5,174 nucleotides of DNA from assembly GCA_025356765.1 (NCBI GenBank), contig JANXRO010000145.1, forward strand, positions 1 through 5,174, written 5' to 3'. The DNA is from Hyphomicrobiales bacterium. Its GTDB lineage: Bacteria; Pseudomonadota; Alphaproteobacteria; Rhizobiales; Aestuariivirgaceae. The notes beneath the pieces are model-generated. The model saw nothing but the letters and a program-made list of their open reading frames with translations, was not told the origin of the DNA and made no database searches. The stretch's first letter is position 1. Each line of letters starts with the position of its first letter. This document shows positions 1 through 5,174 of the stretch, in pieces. A program made the translations under genes and the position numbers.

Positions 1-1079
1 TTTTCAAACTCTTTTAGCAACTCACGTTGTTTTCGCGTCAGGTTCACCGGAGTTTCAACTGTCACTTGAATATACATATCGCCTGACTGTGACGACCGCA
101 GAACCGGCATGCCCTTGGATTTCAACCTGAACTGCTTGCCGTTTTGTGCGCCCTCAGGGATTGATACCCGGGCCTTTTTTCCATCAATCGTGGGTACTTC
201 AATTTCTCCACCCATGGCAGCGGTGGCCATGGAAATGGGCACCTTGCAAAAAAGATCAGCGCCATCGCGTTGAAAAAATTCATGCGCGCGTAAGGATATG
301 AAAATATAAAGATCACCCGTTGGCCCGCCGCGCTGTCCTGCTTCACCCTCACCCGCCAAGCGAATGCGCGTGCCATCTTCCACGCCCGCCGGAATATTGA
401 CAGAAAGATTACGTTCCTTTTGGGTGCGGCCTTGGCCATGGCACGTGGTGCAAGGATCTGAAATAACTTGGCCCCGCCCTTGGCAAGTGGGGCAGGCGCG
501 TTCAACCGTGAAAAAACCCGATTGCGAACGCACAGCACCAGCGCCGCCACAGGTGCGACAGGTTGTTGGCTGGGTTCCGGGCTTTGCACCAGAGCCTTTA
601 CACGTATCGCAAGACACAGAAGTGGGAACACGGATTTGCGCTGTCTTGCCACTGAAGGCTTCGGTCAGGTTCACTTCCAAATTATAGCGCAAATCGCTGC
701 CGCGTTGTGCGCCGTTGCCTGCACGTTTGGCCCGGCCGCCGCGCTGGCCACCCATCATATCGCCAAACAAATCTTCAAAAATATCAGACATTGAAGAGTT
801 AAATTCAGGCCCAAAGCCCGCGCCACCAGCACCCGGGCGCTGGCCGCCGCCATTTTCAAAGGCCTGATGACCAAAACGGTCATAAGCAGCTTTTTTCTGG
901 GGGTCTTTCAACACGTCATAAGCTTCGTTCAATTCCTTGAACTTGGCATCAGTGTCTTTGCTGCCGTGATTAGCATCGGGGTGAAGTTTCTTGGCAAGGT
1001 TACGATAGGCGGTTTTCAACGCCTTTTCGTCGGCACCTTTTTGAACCCCTAAAACGTCATAAAAATCGCGTTTGGCCAT
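1..1079 (-). CDS. dnaJ: Chaperone protein DnaJ (Hsp40), 3' end cut off by the window
   Basis: J-domain co-chaperone that delivers unfolded clients to DnaK in the cytosol and stimulates DnaK ATP hydrolysis. The 359 visible residues show every DnaJ region in order: a J domain (about 5-70) starting MAKRDFYDVLGV with the catalytic HPD at 33-35; a Gly-rich linker (about 77-115) containing DIFEDLFGDMMGG; four zinc-binding CxxCxGxG repeats at 157-164 (CDTCKGSG), 174-181 (CRTCGGAG), 196-203 (CPTCQGRG) and 210-217 (CTTCHGQG); then the beta-rich client-binding C-terminal domains with GDLYI (255-259) and GDMYIQV (333-339). All eight zinc cysteines are present, so it is a full class A DnaJ. E. coli DnaJ is 376 residues, so roughly 15-25 residues are probably missing past position 1. 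The start is fixed by the conserved N-terminus. No good Shine-Dalgarno precedes it (the upstream bases are GAAAACAC), so translation may depend on dnaK readthrough. It is the second gene of the dnaK-dnaJ operon. Confidence 0.98.
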   Translation of the reverse strand, partial: MAKRDFYDVLGVQKGADEKALKTAYRNLAKKLHPDANHGSKDTDAKFKELNEAYDVLKDPQKKAAYDRFGHQAFENGGGQRPGAGGAGFGPEFNSSMSDIFEDLFGDMMGGQRGGRAKRAGNGAQRGSDLRYNLEVNLTEAFSGKTAQIRVPTSVSCDTCKGSGAKPGTQPTTCRTCGGAGAVRSQSGFFTVERACPTCQGRGQVISDPCTTCHGQGRTQKERNLSVNIPAGVEDGTRIRLAGEGEAGQRGGPTGDLYIFISLRAHEFFQRDGADLFCKVPISMATAAMGGEIEVPTIDGKKARVSIPEGAQNGKQFRLKSKGMPVLRSSQSGDMYIQVTVETPVNLTRKQRELLKEFE

Positions 1080-1112
1080 GTGTTTTCAATTCAACGTGTA
1101 AAGCATAGTCAA

Positions 1113-1145
1113 GCCGTCGCCCTTGCTTTTGGCAAGAGCAACGGC
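1113..1145 (-). promoter_or_regulatory. RNA hairpin in the dnaK-dnaJ spacer
   Basis: A near-perfect inverted repeat lies between dnaK and dnaJ. Its arms are GCCGT(1113-1117)/ACGGC(1141-1145), GC(1119-1120)/GC(1138-1139) and CTTGC(1122-1126)/GCAAG(1132-1136), around a 5-nt loop. The two interrupting positions are C-A mismatches if read from the plus strand. In the minus-strand transcript, which is the dnaKJ mRNA, both become U-G wobble pairs, giving a continuous 14-bp stem with loop CAAAA. It begins 29 nt after the dnaK stop and ends 33 nt before the dnaJ start. No U-tract follows it, so a simple intrinsic terminator is unlikely. An mRNA-stabilising, processing or partial-attenuation element between dnaK and dnaJ is the better inference. 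Confidence 0.7.
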
Positions 1146-1174
1146 GTTTGAATGTTGCGCATAAGCAATCAAAC

Positions 1175-3115
1175 TTACGACTTCTTATTCTTTTCGTCGA
1201 TCTCGGTGAACTCGGCGTCAAGCACATCGTCAAATTCATCACGTGGTGGTTCTTTGTCGTCTTCATGGTCACCGTCTGGTGCGCCTGAATGTGGTTCAGC
1301 CCCACCAGCGCCGCCACCCTTATACAAGGCCTCGCCCAGTTTCATGGCAAGCTGCATCAAAGCCGTGTGCTTGGCTTGAATGTCATCAGCATCACCCGTT
1401 TCCAATGAAGCCTTCAAATCAGCGATGGAAGCTTCAAGCGCAGATTTATCGGAGGCAGGCACTTTGTCACCCGCATCTTTCAACGTGCGATTGGTAGAGT
1501 GGATCAAGCTTTCAGCTTGGTTTTTGGCTTCAACCAAACCAACACGCTTTTTATCTTCAGCGGAATTGGCTTCAGCATCTTTCACCATTTTTTCAATTTC
1601 AGCCTCAGTCAAACCGCCGGAAGCCTGAATGCGAATTTGTTGTTCCTTGTTGGTGGCTTTGTCCTTGGCCGAAACATTCACAATGCCGTTGGCATCAATA
1701 TCAAATGTCACTTCAATTTGTGGAATGCCGCGCGGTGCCGATGGAATGCCCATCAGGTCAAACTGACCCAATGACTTATTATCTGCTGCCATTTCACGCT
1801 CACCTTGGAACACGCGAATGGTCACAGCCGTTTGATTATCGTCAGCTGTTGAGAACACCTGAGATTTCTTGGTTGGAATTGTTGTGTTGCGGTCAATCAG
1901 CCGCGTGAACACACCGCCCAAGGTTTCAATGCCAAGCGACAATGGGGTCACGTCCAACAACAGAACGTCTTTCACTTCGCCCTTCAACACGCCGCCCTGA
2001 ATGGCAGCGCCAATGGCCACAACTTCATCAGGGTTCACACCCTTATGGGGTTCTTTACCAAAGAACTGCTTTACGATTTCGATAACCTTTGGCATGCGGG
2101 TCATGCCGCCCACCAAAACAACCTCGTCAATTTGTGCGGCAGTAACACCTGCATCTTTCAAGGCCTGTCGGCATGGCTCAACGGTTTTTTGAATAAGATC
2201 ATCAACCAGTGCTTCAAGCTTTGAACGCGAAAGTTTCACGGCCAAATGTTTTGGGCCAGAAGCATCAGCGGTGATGAAGGGCAAGTTGATTTCTGTCTGC
2301 ATGGCAGATGAAAGTTCAACCTTGGCCTTTTCAGCAGCTTCACGCAAACGTTGCAACGCAAGCTTGTCTTTGCGCAAATCCATGCTGTTTTCTTTTTTGA
2401 ATTCGTCAGCAAGATAATCAACAATGCGCATGTCGAAGTCTTCGCCGCCCAAGAACGTATCGCCATTGGTGGATTTTACTTCAAAAACACCGTCTCCAAT
2501 CTCCAGAACCGAAACGTCGAATGTGCCGCCGCCCAAGTCATAAACCGCAATCGTGCCAGCTTCGCGCTTATCAAGGCCGTAAGCCAAGGCAGCAGCGGTG
2601 GGTTCGTTGATGATGCGCAAAACTTCCAAACCAGCAATGCGGCCAGCATCTTTGGTGGCTTGGCGTTGGCTGTCGTTAAAGTACGCAGGAACGGTGATCA
2701 CGGCTTGTGTCACAGGCTCGCCCAAATAACGTTCAGCGGTTTCCTTCATCTTGGTTAAAGTGAAAGCTGAAATCTGTGAAGGGGCATATTTTGTGCCACG
2801 GCTGTCAACCCATGCGTCGCCGTTATCGGCTTTCACAATGTTATAGGGCACCAGTTTTTTATCTTTGGCGACCATCGGGTCTTCCATGCGGCGGCCAATC
2901 AGGCGCTTGATCGCAAAGAACGTGTTTTCAGGATTGGTCACACCTTGGCGCTTTGCGGGTTGGCCCACCAGTGTTTCGCCCTCGGCGTTAAATGCAACGA
3001 TTGATGGCGTGGTGCGCGCACCTTCAGCATTTTCAATAACTTTTGGTGTTTTGCCTTCCATAACAGCCACACAAGAGTTGGTGGTGCCAAGATCAATACC
3101 AATAACTTTACCCAT
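1175..3115 (-). CDS. dnaK: Molecular chaperone DnaK (Hsp70)
   Basis: ATP-driven cytosolic chaperone that binds and releases exposed hydrophobic peptides, working with DnaJ and GrpE. The protein is 646 residues, normal for bacterial DnaK (E. coli 638). Visible landmarks are the phosphate-1 motif GIDLGTTNS (6-14), INEPTAAALAYG (169-180), the phosphate-2 motif DLGGGTFDVS (193-202), the adenosine-binding segment VLVGGMTRMPKV (333-344), the interdomain linker DVLLLDV (383-389), the substrate-binding beta domain (about 390-505), the helical lid (about 505-600), and a Gly-rich then acidic tail (from about 600) ending in a short basic KNKKS. The ATG at 3115 is chosen because MGKVIGIDLG is the conserved N-terminus and a strong AGGAG lies 8 nt upstream. 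The frame stays open 19 codons further to 3172, but that extension is unlike DnaK and would cover the ribosome site. It is the first gene of the dnaKJ operon, downstream of an RpoH-type promoter. Confidence 0.99.
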   Translation of the reverse strand: MGKVIGIDLGTTNSCVAVMEGKTPKVIENAEGARTTPSIVAFNAEGETLVGQPAKRQGVTNPENTFFAIKRLIGRRMEDPMVAKDKKLVPYNIVKADNGDAWVDSRGTKYAPSQISAFTLTKMKETAERYLGEPVTQAVITVPAYFNDSQRQATKDAGRIAGLEVLRIINEPTAAALAYGLDKREAGTIAVYDLGGGTFDVSVLEIGDGVFEVKSTNGDTFLGGEDFDMRIVDYLADEFKKENSMDLRKDKLALQRLREAAEKAKVELSSAMQTEINLPFITADASGPKHLAVKLSRSKLEALVDDLIQKTVEPCRQALKDAGVTAAQIDEVVLVGGMTRMPKVIEIVKQFFGKEPHKGVNPDEVVAIGAAIQGGVLKGEVKDVLLLDVTPLSLGIETLGGVFTRLIDRNTTIPTKKSQVFSTADDNQTAVTIRVFQGEREMAADNKSLGQFDLMGIPSAPRGIPQIEVTFDIDANGIVNVSAKDKATNKEQQIRIQASGGLTEAEIEKMVKDAEANSAEDKKRVGLVEAKNQAESLIHSTNRTLKDAGDKVPASDKSALEASIADLKASLETGDADDIQAKHTALMQLAMKLGEALYKGGGAGGAEPHSGAPDGDHEDDKEPPRDEFDDVLDAEFTEIDEKNKKS

Positions 3116-3120
3116 CTTAT

Positions 3121-3130
3121 CTTCTCCTCT
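3121..3130 (-). promoter_or_regulatory. Ribosome binding site of dnaK
   Basis: Read on the minus strand this is AGAGGAGAAG, with the AGGAG core at 3128-3124 and 8 nt between it and the ATG at 3115. It decides the dnaK start against the longer open frame beginning at 3172. No complementary pyrimidine run is visible in the leader that would mask it. Confidence 0.85.
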
Positions 3131-3229
3131 AGCGGGCTTCTCTTCGGGCCCCCGATTAGGCACCCGAGGCAATGCCCCCGTGAATTAAATCCAATGCCGC
3201 ATCAGCAATCTGATTTGGCGTTCCGGCGG

Positions 3230-3259
3230 TATATAGGGGCGAGACTTCGCCCTATCAAG
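3230..3259 (-). promoter_or_regulatory. RpoH (sigma-32) heat-shock promoter of dnaK
   Basis: On the minus strand the -35 element is CTTGAT (3259-3254) and the -10 element is CCTATATA (3237-3230), with 18 nt between CTTG and the first C of the -10. This fits the alphaproteobacterial RpoH pattern as I recall it (CTTG, a spacer of 17-18, then CYTATNT). Transcription would start near 3223, giving a leader of about 108 nt before dnaK. Heat-shock induction of dnaKJ by RpoH is established in related bacteria; its use here is inferred from the match. No CIRCE element (the HrcA operator) was seen. Confidence 0.85.
3233..3255. repeat. Near-palindrome filling the dnaK promoter spacer
   Basis: The left arm ATAGGGGCGA (3233-3242) and right arm TCGCCCTAT (3247-3255) are inverted copies separated by GACT, with one extra G in the left arm. 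The inner six bases (3237-3242 and 3247-3252) match perfectly. It runs from inside the -10 element to the edge of the -35 element, so a protein bound here would compete with RNA polymerase. It lies upstream of the predicted dnaK transcript start, so it would act as DNA rather than RNA for dnaK. No known operator is recognised and chance is possible. Confidence 0.5.
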
Positions 3260-3280
3260 GTTTTGTAAGAGAAGAATGTG

Positions 3281-3883
3281 ATGAATAATGGAATGAAACA
3301 TTATCCGGGCATGCTGGAAAGGCCAGCCCAAGAGGCCTTGGTGTCTGATTTGCGGCAATGCGTGCAAAAAGCCCCACTGTTTGTGCCTTTAATGCCACGA
3401 ACCGGCACACCCTTTTCCGTGCGCATGACCAATTTGGGCGGCCTGGGCTGGGTTTCAGACAGGGCTGGCTATCGTTATCAGGCCCTGCACCCTGATTTGG
3501 GAACGCCTTGGCCACAAATTCCACCTGCAATTTTAGACATATGGCGGGCCATTTCAGGCTTTCAAGCTGACCCTGAAGCCTGTCTCATCAACTTTTACCA
3601 AGGCACTGCCAAAATGGGCCTACACCAAGACAAAGATGAGGAAGAGTTTGCCGCCCCTGTTGTTTCAATCTCGTTGGGAGACACAGCCATCTTCAGATTT
3701 GGCGGCACAAGCCGTGGCGGCAAAACCCAATCGCTCAAACTATCATCAGGCGATGTGTTGGTAATGAGCGGAGAAAGCCGCCTGTGCTTTCACGGCATCG
3801 ACCGCGTGATGACGGGAACTTCGACGTTGCTGAAAGAAGGCGGGCGGATAAATTTGACGCTGAGGCGGGTGACAAAGGCTTGA
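3281..3883 (+). CDS. alkB: Alpha-ketoglutarate-dependent dioxygenase AlkB (DNA demethylation repair)
   Basis: Fe(II)/2-oxoglutarate dioxygenase that oxidatively removes methyl groups such as 1-methyladenine and 3-methylcytosine from DNA. The 200-residue product is close to E. coli AlkB (216). The iron triad is H115, D117 (LHQDKDE) and H171 (FHGID). The 2-oxoglutarate residues N104 and Y106 (INFY) and R189 and R195 (RINLTLR) have the same spacing as N120, Y122, R204 and R210 of E. coli AlkB. The nucleotide-recognition lid TNLGGLGWVSDRAGYRY keeps the W57/Y64 pair corresponding to W69/Y76. All catalytic residues are present, so it should be active. The ATG at 3281 is preferred, with a purine-rich AAGAGAAGAA at 3267-3276; the in-frame GTG at 3278 and ATG at 3293 are alternatives. 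It is divergent from dnaK across 165 bp, and its start lies only 21 bp from the dnaK -35 element. No adaptive-response promoter or Ada gene is visible. Confidence 0.97.
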   Translation: MNNGMKHYPGMLERPAQEALVSDLRQCVQKAPLFVPLMPRTGTPFSVRMTNLGGLGWVSDRAGYRYQALHPDLGTPWPQIPPAILDIWRAISGFQADPEACLINFYQGTAKMGLHQDKDEEEFAAPVVSISLGDTAIFRFGGTSRGGKTQSLKLSSGDVLVMSGESRLCFHGIDRVMTGTSTLLKEGGRINLTLRRVTKA

Positions 3884-3903
3884 AGTGTCATCAGCCAAGC
3901 CTT
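3875..3903 (+). other. Weak inverted repeat over the alkB stop codon
   Basis: AAGGCTTG (3875-3882) and CAAGCCTT (3896-3903) can form an 8-bp stem with a 13-nt loop, overlapping the end of alkB. No T-run follows on either strand, so it is not a standard intrinsic terminator. It may weakly separate alkB from the following gene or be chance. Confidence 0.3.
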
Positions 3904-3950
3904 CAAAATGTTGCGCTAAAATGCCATGAGGGCTAGGAGAGAAATAACGC

Positions 3951-3955
3951 AGGAG
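3951..3955 (+). promoter_or_regulatory. Ribosome binding site of the GlcG/HbpS-family gene
   Basis: AGGAG sits 6 nt before the ATG at 3962. This sets the start there and not at the in-frame ATG at 3926, whose extra 12 residues are rich in Arg and Glu and unlike the family N-terminus. Confidence 0.8.
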
Positions 3956-3961
3956 TTCATT

Positions 3962-4390
3962 ATGTCTCTCACCCTCACCATCGCACAAATCATAATCGAA
4001 AAAACATTAGACCATGGCCGCAATGCCAAGATGAAACCTTTGGGTGTTGTGGTGATGGATGCACGTGGAGTTGTCATTGCCGCTGCCATTTCAGATGGTT
4101 CATCATTGGCGCGGTTTGATATTGCTGCCGCCAAGGCCCGCGCATGCGTGATGTTTAACACAGGCACACGCGGCGTTGAAAATTTTGCCAAAGACCGTCC
4201 GCATTTTTTCCAAGGTGCAATAAGTGCCGTTCAAGGGGGCATTGTGCCCGTGCCCGGTGGCGTGTTGATCAAATCAACCGAGGGCCAAATTCTGGGTTCT
4301 ATCGGCGTTTCAGGTGACACGTCTGATAACGATGAAATTGCCGCCCTTGCCGGCATTAAAGCGGCGGGCCTTGTGGGTGATTGCGGTTAA
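3962..4390 (+). CDS. GlcG/HbpS-family (DUF336) small protein
   Basis: A 142-residue protein of the GlcG/HbpS fold, the usual size for this family. Recognisable features are an N-terminal helix (about 4-20), the strand pair GVVVMDARGVVIAAAISDG (28-46), a helix with AAAKARACVMFNTGTR (55-70), the PVPGGVLI signature (96-103) and GSIGVSGDTSDNDEIAALAGI (112-132). There is no signal peptide or membrane segment, so it is probably cytosolic. Some family members bind haem (HbpS of Streptomyces) and others sit in glycolate or other catabolic operons (GlcG), but the biochemical role of most is unknown. Neither a glycolate oxidase gene nor a haem-related gene is present here, so no function is assigned. 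It lies 78 bp after alkB on the same strand and may be cotranscribed; no convincing promoter was seen in the gap. Its stop overlaps the stop of the convergent kinase gene. Confidence 0.9.
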   Translation: MSLTLTIAQIIIEKTLDHGRNAKMKPLGVVVMDARGVVIAAAISDGSSLARFDIAAAKARACVMFNTGTRGVENFAKDRPHFFQGAISAVQGGIVPVPGGVLIKSTEGQILGSIGVSGDTSDNDEIAALAGIKAAGLVGDCG

Positions 4391-5001
4391 ATTACCAAAT
4401 CTGCCACAACGCTTTTTGCCTGCACTTCGCGAATGTTCAGCATGTCGTTTGAAGCAATCCAATTCTTGGCATAGGCCTCATCATGGCCATGAGCCACAAT
4501 TCTGCTCATCAAGCGGCGTTCAAGCTCTGCTTCGGCCACATTGATGAACAGGGTAAAATCAAACAGCGGTTTTAACCTGTCCCATGGTTCTGTTTGCAGC
4601 AGTAAATAATTGCCCTCAACCAAAATGAATTTGGCTTCGTTGGTTACAATATCGGCGGCAGCGCGTGAAAGCTCCATTGTCCGATCAAATACGGGAATGG
4701 CAATATCAGGTTCGCGCGCCTTGATGCGCTTGAGCAAAACTTCAAATCCATAAACATCAAACGTGAAGGGTGCGCCCTTGCGGGGCCGATGGCCACGTTT
4801 GTTCAACACCGTATCATCAAAATGAAAGCCATCCATGGGAACCACAATGGCTGTCTCACCTTTTGCAATGAGCACATCACGCAAAGCGGCAGAAACAGTG
4901 GATTTGCCGGCACCGGGCGGCCCAGCAATGCCAACCATAAAGCGCAAAGCCTTCCCTGATTTTTCACAGAGAAGGCTTGCAACTTCGTTCACATCAAACA
5001 T
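4387..5001 (-). CDS. frcK: FrcK-like P-loop sugar/nucleoside kinase family protein
   Basis: A 204-residue soluble P-loop kinase of the uridine kinase/pantothenate kinase-like group. Its Walker A is GPPGAGKST (27-35). A DGFH motif (57-60) followed by a conserved RGHRPRKGAPFTFD block (69-82) is typical of this subgroup, as are PVFDRTMELSRAA (103-115) and the LVEGNYLLL strand (127-135); the Arg-rich ERRLMSRI (161-168) resembles the lid region. All nucleotide-binding residues are present. The gene starts in the TAATG overlap with the upstream sugar ABC ATPase gene, so the two are probably translationally coupled. That pairing is the basis for naming it after FrcK, the kinase of the rhizobial fructose uptake locus. 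The substrate is not proven by sequence: fructose or another sugar, or a nucleoside, are all possible. Its stop overlaps the convergent GlcG-family gene. Confidence 0.85.
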   Translation of the reverse strand: MFDVNEVASLLCEKSGKALRFMVGIAGPPGAGKSTVSAALRDVLIAKGETAIVVPMDGFHFDDTVLNKRGHRPRKGAPFTFDVYGFEVLLKRIKAREPDIAIPVFDRTMELSRAAADIVTNEAKFILVEGNYLLLQTEPWDRLKPLFDFTLFINVAEAELERRLMSRIVAHGHDEAYAKNWIASNDMLNIREVQAKSVVADLVI

Positions 5002-5174
5002 TAGGTTCCCAACAATTCCTTTGGTGGTTCTTTAGCGCCCGTCATCATCGCCACAGCATCAGACATTGAAAAGTCTTTGGCATTAATGGTGCAAAGCCTG
5101 CGGCCCAAACGGTGGATGTGGATGCGGTCACACACTTCAAACACGTGTGGCATGTTATGCGAGATCAAAATAAT
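5001..5174 (-). CDS. frcA: Sugar ABC transporter ATP-binding protein (FrcA-like), C-terminal end only
   Basis: Only the last 57 residues and the stop are in the window; the gene continues beyond 5174. The fragment begins IILISHNMPHVFEVCDRIHI, which contains the H-loop histidine of the ABC ATPase (SHN) and the following switch region. It ends with the short tail KDFSMSDAVAMMTGAKEPPKELLGT, resembling single-domain FrcA/RbsA-type sugar importers of the CUT2 class. The Walker and signature motifs lie outside the window and cannot be checked. It energises uptake of a monosaccharide at the inner membrane, with permease and binding-protein genes expected further to the right. Its TAA shares one base with the ATG of the kinase gene. 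The fructose assignment is inference from that neighbour. Confidence 0.8.
   Translation of the reverse strand: MILISHNMPHVFEVCDRIHIHRLGRRLCTINAKDFSMSDAVAMMTGAKEPPKELLGT

Noticed and set aside
122..652. A 176-codon open frame on the minus strand
   Set aside because: It lies wholly within dnaJ in another frame and its product resembles no family; dnaJ has all its conserved motifs in the other frame.
1152..1774. Several plus-strand open frames across dnaK
   Set aside because: These are reverse-strand shadows of the dnaK coding sequence with no recognisable product.
3116..3172. A 19-codon upstream extension of dnaK
   Set aside because: The extension is rich in Pro, Arg and Glu, is absent from known DnaK proteins and would cover the strong ribosome site; MGKVIGIDLG is the conserved start.
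3116..3223. RNA thermometer in the dnaK leader
   Set aside because: No pyrimidine-rich stretch or UUUU run complementary to the AGGAG site is visible in the leader; the simple RpoH promoter already explains heat induction.
3230..3258. A sigma-70 promoter for alkB using TATATA (3230) or TATCAA (3253) as the -10
   Set aside because: No acceptable -35 hexamer lies 16-18 bp upstream of either; TTGGCG at 3215 is only 9 bp from TATATA.
3185..3530. Two open frames antisense to the start of alkB (3185-3367 and 3255-3530)
   Set aside because: They cross the dnaK promoter or overlap alkB, have no family resemblance, and alkB carries every catalytic residue.
3917..3922. TAAAAT as the -10 of a promoter for the GlcG-family gene
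   Set aside because: The bases about 17 bp upstream do not resemble a -35 element, and TTGAAG at 3880 is too far away.

Overview
The window looks like ordinary chromosomal DNA from an alphaproteobacterium, most likely Hyphomicrobiales-like. Three things suggest this: an alphaproteobacterial-style heat-shock (RpoH) promoter upstream of dnaK, typical proteobacterial DnaK and DnaJ sequences, and an adjacent FrcA/FrcK-type sugar ABC ATPase and kinase pair like those of rhizobia. The taxonomic call is inference from protein and promoter character, not from a search. Coding density is high. I see no rRNA, tRNA, CRISPR array, insertion sequence or prophage gene, and no gene-free stretch reaches 300 bases.

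Left part, minus strand (1-3259): a heat-shock operon transcribed right to left. It runs from an RpoH-type promoter (3230-3259) through a leader of about 108 nt and a strong Shine-Dalgarno to dnaK (1175-3115). A 95-bp spacer carrying a strong RNA hairpin (1113-1145) follows, then dnaJ (from 1079, cut by the window edge). DnaK and DnaJ form the Hsp70/J-protein folding machine; the nucleotide exchange factor GrpE is not in the window.

Middle, plus strand (3281-4390): alkB, a 2-oxoglutarate/Fe(II) DNA-repair dioxygenase divergent from dnaK across a compact 165-bp region, followed after 78 bp by a small GlcG/HbpS-family gene of uncertain role.

Right part, minus strand (4387-5174): the 3' end of a sugar ABC transporter ATPase gene (FrcA-like) joined by a TAATG stop/start overlap to an FrcK-like P-loop kinase. 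The kinase gene converges on the GlcG-family gene, and the two stop codons overlap on a shared TTAA.

Nothing here looks like a new defence, mobile or biosynthetic system. The most interesting signals are regulatory: the dnaK-dnaJ hairpin whose G-U pairs close fully only in the dnaKJ transcript, the near-palindrome filling the spacer of the dnaK promoter, and the crowded dnaK/alkB control region.
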